Positions 59,433 through 64,000 of a DNA stretch of 64,000 bases are shown one piece after another (the first letter of the stretch is position 1; each line of letters opens with the position of its first letter). Location of the stretch: positions 186,001 to 250,000 of the forward strand of contig JALNQF010000015.1 of NCBI GenBank assembly GCA_028456385.1, given 5' to 3'. The stretch comes from Ophiosphaerella korrae (taxonomy: Eukaryota > Ascomycota > Dothideomycetes > Pleosporales > Phaeosphaeriaceae). Both the position numbers and the translations under genes were made by a program. A model generated the notes under the pieces. It did not search any database and had not been told where the DNA came from. It worked only from the letters and a program-made list of their open reading frames with translations.

Positions 59433-59807
59433 GGCTGTGTGTACGTTGTGTTGTGGTGAAGTGTGTGCCACCGGGGGTCTAAGTTTAGCGCCAGGCCCTT
59501 AGCATCCTCGCCTCGCCTACCACGCGTCGCGTACCCCTGCGAGATGGTAAGGCTGTTGATGTTGGCGTTTGCACGTGTTTGCGCGTGTCGTCTGTTTGCT
59601 GAGAATTCTGTCGGCTCTGCAAAAGGAACCAATTTGAAAGAGGCAATGTTTACGAAAAGAATGTATCAACAGTGATCACATAATTAAAGTGAGTTTATTA
59701 TTCAGTGTGTAGCCAACTTTTGTCATCACAGCGAGTGCAATCTGCAGGCCCACTAGATGGTGCATCTAAGGTTATAATGACAACTGTAGATATCGGATTG
59801 CGTTTCT
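59433..59807. other. intergenic between two minus-strand genes
   Basis: 375 bp: CSN12 promoter and MED4 3' UTR. No gene seen. Confidence 0.5.
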
Positions 59808-60740
59808 TCACTCATCATCTAAATCATCGAAAGCGTCAAATGTCTCCCGCTCTTGAGACGGGATAGCGGCGGGCCTTGGAACAGGTGGTTGTGGCGCTTG
59901 AGTTTCTGGTATCCGTATCTCTGCCGGCGGTGCCTCGGGCTGCTCCTCGGCAGGTAAGTTTCTATTCTTCTCCGCCTCTTCAAAGGCATAAATATCGAAG
60001 CTGTCCGGATCCTTGCCCTTTGCCTGCCAGTACATGAGTTTGTAGAGGTTGCCGGCTCGAATTTTGTCATCGCTAGGCCATGGATACCAGGCGATTTTGC
60101 TGTCGTTGAGCTTCTTCAACCACTCTTCTTCTTCGGCAGTAATCTCCATGGTGCCATTGCCGGGAGCTTGGCCGTCGGCTGGTTCTTCTCCAGTGCTTTT
60201 AGTGGTGTCGGTGATGTCTGGTGCATTTGCAGGGGTGTTGACGCCGTTTGTGGGGGCTGCACTGGACGCTGCATCTTCTTTGTCGTGGTCCTTGTCGGTG
60301 CCTGTTTCTGGGGCGCGCTCGCGGTATGTAGGTGGGACGGTGTGGTGGGAGATGTTTTTTGCGTATTGCAGAAGGTCGTCGACATGGACAGGCTGCGCAT
60401 CTGCAGGTAAGGCGGTAGCCGGGGTCTCAAAGAGGTCATGTCGCAAGCTTGCGAGGGACGCGACAGCCGACTTGAGCTGCTCTTGGAGGGCTTCGGCCTC
60501 GGCGCGCAGAGATTGGATTCGGGCATGGTTTGCCTGGTGGCGGGCGACTGCACGGAGTCAGTAGCTGTCAACAGTGTGGCATGGTGACTTGCGCTGGTCC
60601 AGGCCGTGGCTCAGATGGTCGTCAGCCGCCACGAGGTCGTCGGCGGCTTGGGGCGATGGATTGAAGGCCGCAATCGAGTCCACCAGCGTGCTCAGCGCCT
60701 TTTCGACGCGATCAAACTGGCTCGCCAGCATGTCCTCCAT
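59808..60740 (-). CDS. MED4: Mediator subunit 4 (MED4)
   Basis: Predicted 295-aa subunit of the Mediator middle module, linking activators to RNA polymerase II. Exons are 60740-60593 and 60547-59808. The 45-bp intron starts GCAAGT and ends GTGCAG, so it is a GC...AG intron; joining gives LDQLARHQANHARIQSLRAEAEAL, the coiled-coil core of Med4. The second half carries WYPWPSDDKIRAGNLYKLMY, the other conserved Med4 block, followed by an acidic, Pro-rich tail ending DAFDDLDDE. The start is ATG 60740, preceded by no nearer in-frame ATG. It is divergent from NCS1. Confidence 0.93.
60548..60592 (-). other. GC-AG intron in MED4
   Basis: 45 bp, donor GCAAGT, CTGAC branch-like site, acceptor GTGCAG. 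Apart from the C at position 2 the donor matches the full consensus, as usual for GC...AG introns. Confidence 0.85.
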
Positions 60741-61282
60741 GGCGGCATGGGGCGTCTGGTTGGTGCGATATGTGTGGACTCGGGCAGGGCAAGCACCAAG
60801 CAAAGGCGTCACGTGACGCAAGCTCGACGCAGTGGGCCAGGCAGAGGCTGGGGCTGGACGCGCGGGCGCCAAAGCCCGGGGCGCGGGTGGTTGGGCTATT
60901 CTGGGCCTCGGGGCCTGTTGATGGCAAAAGTAGCAGTGAGCTGCTTACCGTAGGCGGTGGGCGGAGGGTCCCTCTGTAATCGGGGACTCGTCCGCGCGCT
61001 CCATCATCAGCCGAGCGACGGACATGTCACTGCAACTCTGACCCTGAAACTCTACACTACCAGTTCTTCTCTCCAGACCATCCTCGCCGCGCCCAGCTGA
61101 AGAGCCGCCCTGCTGCGCCCCCGCCTTAGGCCATTCTACGTTGCCGCCACCGCCCCGCCTTCTCTTTGGCTTGCTCTGCTCGTCACCCCGCCACTCACGC
61201 TGCCTGGGACATCCAGCTGCCACTTCTGCGCCTGCACCTCGCCTGTCTCTGTCCCCGTGCGTGTCCTCATCCTGTACTGGCC
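60741..61282. promoter_or_regulatory. divergent promoter region, MED4 / NCS1
   Basis: 542 bp between two start codons. GC-rich; no specific site identified. Open frames on either strand are low-complexity. Confidence 0.45.
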
Positions 61283-62086
61283 ATGGGTAAATCGTAAGTC
61301 ATCTATCCCTCTCCAACATTCGCGACTGCGACCACGCTTCGGACGCCTCGGCACAAGCCCTTTCACGAAGCCGCGCATAGCCATTGCACGCTGGAGAATG
61401 CGACGCTGACCGAGTTCCACTGTAGCCAGAGCAAGCTGTCCCAGCAGGAGCTGGCCGATCTGCAGAAAGCGACCCATTTCGACAAGAAGGAACTACAGCA
61501 ATGGTACAAAGGTGCGCACTGTGGTGCTGGCTGTCACGCGAGCCACGTCTAAGCACAAGCAGGTTTTCTCAAGGACTGCCCGTCGGGCATGCTTACCAAG
61601 GAGGAGTTCCAGAAGATCTACAAGCAGTTCTTTCCCTTTGGCGATCCCTCCTCGTTTGCAGATTATGTCTTCAACGTCTTTGATGCAGACAAATCAGGCA
61701 CAATCGACTTCAAGGAGTTTATCTGCGCTCTGAGTGTCACTAGTCGCGGCAAGATGGAAGATAAGCTTGACTGGGCTTTCCAGCTATACGATATCGACGG
61801 CGATGGCAAGATCAGCTACGAGGAGATGTTGGCAATCGTAGAGGCAATCTACAAAATGGCTCGTTTGGCCCCGCCCCACCCCTGGACTAATTGCTGACTG
61901 GTGCAGGTTGGCTCCATGGTGAAGCTGCCCGAAGACGAGGATACGCCGGAAAAGCGAGTTCGCAAGATCTTTAGGATGATGGACAAGGACGAGAACGGCA
62001 GCCTAGACATGGCCGAATTCAAGGAAGGCTCCAAGCGCGACGAGACCATTGTCTCTGCGCTCTCTCTTTACGATGGTCTGGTGTAA
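61283..62086 (+). CDS. NCS1: NCS1 / frequenin neuronal calcium sensor
   Basis: Predicted 190-aa EF-hand protein, exactly the family length. Exons are 61283-61293, 61426-61511, 61563-61858 and 61907-62086. The first encodes only MGKS with the myristoylation glycine. EF-hand loops are seen at [24 protein letters not shown] and [12 protein letters not shown]; the first EF-hand ([12 protein letters not shown]) is degenerate as usual. In yeast Frq1 activates the phosphatidylinositol 4-kinase Pik1; in fungi it links calcium to growth and stress. The third intron (61859-61906) begins GCTCGT; only this gives the invariant [14 protein letters not shown]. The first intron is 132 bp, long for this window. 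Confidence 0.95.
61859..61906 (+). other. GC-AG intron in NCS1 with weak donor
   Basis: 48 bp, donor ATG|GCTCGT, branch-like GCTGACT, acceptor GTGCAG. It contains an in-frame stop, so it must be removed. The donor departs from the GCAAGT consensus at several positions. Confidence 0.75.
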
Positions 62087-62708
62087 GGGGCGGGCTGATA
62101 CCCAGGATGGTTTCTCTTACTTGTCTGTTTGATATCAAAGCGCGTTGGTGGGTTTTCTGGCATGTGTTACTTTGCGTGCTGCACGACGGGGCAGGAGGTC
62201 TGACATACATCGCCTAGGCGTACGGAACATCACAATTGATGTACATAAAGACTAGGGACAAGGCCAAGGGTCTTGGTGGGAATGAACAGGTCAACCAAAT
62301 GACAGGAACTCACAGAGTAAACGGCCCGAAGCCATTCATTCATGTTGCGTCATAGTCGATTGTGCACGTTAGTAACTTTGAGATCCTGACATTGGTGGCT
62401 TGTCTGATGCTTGGCATACGCGTAGCTTCCGAATTTGGTTGTCTGGTAACATCAGAGCTCTGGACAGGTAGCTTCACCCATTCTGCACCCTCGACTATCG
62501 CCCACTGTTCGCCCGACAGGAGTCACAATTCCCCTTCTGCAGGACTGTCACGTGTCTTCCCTTTCACCCCAGGCCTAGTCGCTACGGCCACAGCCAATCC
62601 CGTCAGGGCTGCGCCCGAGCCGGCCGCCGCCTGCAAATCTAAGCTGACGGCATCTGCCTGCTCTCCACCACGACACGTATACTGTACAGACACCCGTTTC
62701 CCGTCAGC
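62087..62708. other. intergenic, tandem genes
   Basis: 622 bp between NCS1 and EMP70. A 205-aa frame (62362-62979) overlaps the EMP70 coding region in another frame and is rejected. Likely promoter and 5' leader. Confidence 0.5.
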
Positions 62709-64000
62709 ATGCGACGACTCGATAGATCGCCAACCGCCGCCCTGCTGGCTTCCCTGTTGGTACTGGCGGCATCCCCGGCGTCTGCCTTCTACTTCCCAGG
62801 CACTGCGCCGACCTCGTACAAGGACGGAGACGCCGTGCCTCTATTCGTCAACCACCTCACGCCTGCCGACTCGCAAAACGACCCCAAGCTCCGTTCCGTC
62901 TTCTCCTTCGACTACTACCACGAACCCTTCCACTTCTGTCAGCCGCGGGATGGCCCCAAAGAGATCCGCGAGAGCCTAGGGAGCATATTATTTGGCGATC
63001 GCATACAGACAAGTCCCTTCGAGCTGCGCATGGGCAGGAACGAATCATGCAAGTCGCTTTGTGAAGCAACTTACGAACCAAAGGACGCCGAGTTTGTAAA
63101 TCAGCGAGTGTACATGGGTTATGATCTAAATTGGTTGATCGATGGGCTGCCAGCGGCGCAGCTGTTAAAGGACCCAAATACAGAACAGCCATTCTACAGC
63201 CCCGGCTTCGCGTTGGGATTAGTAGAGGACGATAGCCCGGTGCTCAACAATCACTATGACATCGTAATCGATTACCACGAGGCGAGCAAGAACAATTTCA
63301 GGGTTGTCGGTGTTCTGGTGGATCCGTTTTCCATGCGCGACAATGTGCAGGCGCAGTGCCGCGAAGCCGGAACACCTGTCATATTGACAGAAAATGAGGT
63401 GAACAAGGTCACCTTCACCTACAGCGTGTATTGGAGATTGAGCCCCACACCCTTTGCGACAAGATGGGACAAGTATCTCCACGTGTACGACCCCAAGATC
63501 CATTGGTTTTCACTGGTCAATTCTGCAGTCATTGTGGTTTTTCTAGTCGCAATGGTCAGCGCTATCCTTGTGCGAACATTGAAGAAGGATATTGCGAGAT
63601 ATAACCGCGTGGATCAATTCGCGCTTGAAGACTTCGGCGACAATGATGGTGTCGAGGATGGTGTAGCTGAGGACTCAGGCTGGAAGCTAGTGCATGGGGA
63701 TGTCTTCAGGCCACCGAAGAATCCCTTGTTCCTATCTGTTCTTGTGGGCAATGGAGCACAGCTTTTTGCAATGACCGCCCTGACCATCGGTATGATTCAA
63801 TCCCCATCATGTAAAGTTTACCCATGCTAATTCCTTTCAAGCGTTCGCACTTCTCGGCTTCCTCTCCCCGAGCAATCGCGGCGCTCTTGGCACCGTCATC
63901 ATTATCTTCTACACTCTTTTTGGTTTTGTTGGCGGCTATGTCTCCGCTCGAACATACAAATTCTTCCATGGTGAGTCCTGGAAGCTCTGCTTCTTCTACA
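62709..64000 (+). CDS. EMP70: EMP70 / TM9SF nonaspanin, 5' part
   Basis: Incomplete at the right edge. Exons seen: 62709-63789 and 63842 to the window end, with a 52-bp GTATGA...CAAG intron; the reading frame is open to 64000. A signal peptide (ALLASLLVLAASPASA) is followed by the TM9 lumenal domain: FYFPGTAPTSYKDGD, SVFSFDYYHEPFHFC, LGSILFGDRIQTSPF, and SVYWRLSPTPFATRWDKYL. The first membrane span WFSLVNSAVIVVFLVAMVSAIL and the next segment DVFRPPKNPLFLSVLVG are complete. Nonaspanins act in endosome/Golgi sorting and cell adhesion. More membrane spans must lie beyond the window. Confidence 0.95.

Noticed and set aside
62362..62979. 205-aa plus-strand frame
   Set aside because: Overlaps the EMP70 signal and lumenal domain in another frame; only EMP70 shows family motifs.

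Overview
The window is nuclear DNA of a filamentous ascomycete. Genes are dense, on both strands, and interrupted by many short introns (about 44-66 bp, usually GT...AG with a CTAAC- or CTGAC-like branch site). Families such as the Zn2Cys6 regulator, the Fus3/Kss1-type MAP kinase, DUF3824 and the bacterial-like secreted binding protein fit Pezizomycotina. My best guess is Dothideomycetes (Pleosporales-like), judged from protein wording only. I rebuilt most gene models by joining open frames across splice sites and checking that codon phase closes; exon coordinates are given in each entry.

Left part (1-16.7 kb): a gene-poor 2.4 kb end, a Zn2Cys6 transcription factor (-), two small spliced genes (+), an uncharacterised 312-aa protein (-), a PQ-loop membrane protein (-) head to head with the sulfhydryl oxidase ERV1 (+), a single-span membrane protein (+), the Fus3/Kss1/PMK1-type MAP kinase (-), and a 57-aa Cys/Trp-rich protein (-) found only by splicing.

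Middle part (16.7-43 kb): DBP3 RNA helicase (-) divergent from a TFIIIC subunit (+), a CorA/ALR-type Mg transporter (+), a DUF3824 protein (+), an SS18/SSXT-type polyQ protein (-), the mitochondrial rRNA methyltransferase MRM2 (-) divergent from a mitochondrial carrier (+), the Fe-S scaffold ISU1 (-), UBP14 (-) and POL5 (-). These are mostly housekeeping genes: ribosome biogenesis, Pol III transcription, mitochondrial function and ubiquitin recycling.

Right part (43-64 kb): a 2.9 kb gene-poor gap, CDC25 (+), GINS subunit SLD5 (+), a secreted THI5/SsuA-like binding protein (+), a dienelactone hydrolase (-) divergent from RFA1 (+) across a promoter holding two ACGCGT boxes, a quinone oxidoreductase (+), a tRNA-Ser (-), CSN12 (-), MED4 (-) divergent from NCS1 (+), and the 5' part of an EMP70/TM9 gene (+) that runs off the window. 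CDC25, SLD5 and RFA1 place three S/M-phase genes within about 9 kb.

I found no secondary-metabolite cluster, intact transposon, CRISPR array or obviously new multi-gene system. The most unusual signals concern RNA processing. ISU1 can only be joined into its conserved sequence through an AT...AC intron; MED4 and NCS1 need GC...AG introns; MRM2 has a 27-nt exon carrying its cofactor motif; two genes have tandem CAGCAG acceptors; DUF3824 holds a stop-free 57-bp intron candidate; and the tRNA-Ser carries five extra bases in its anticodon loop.
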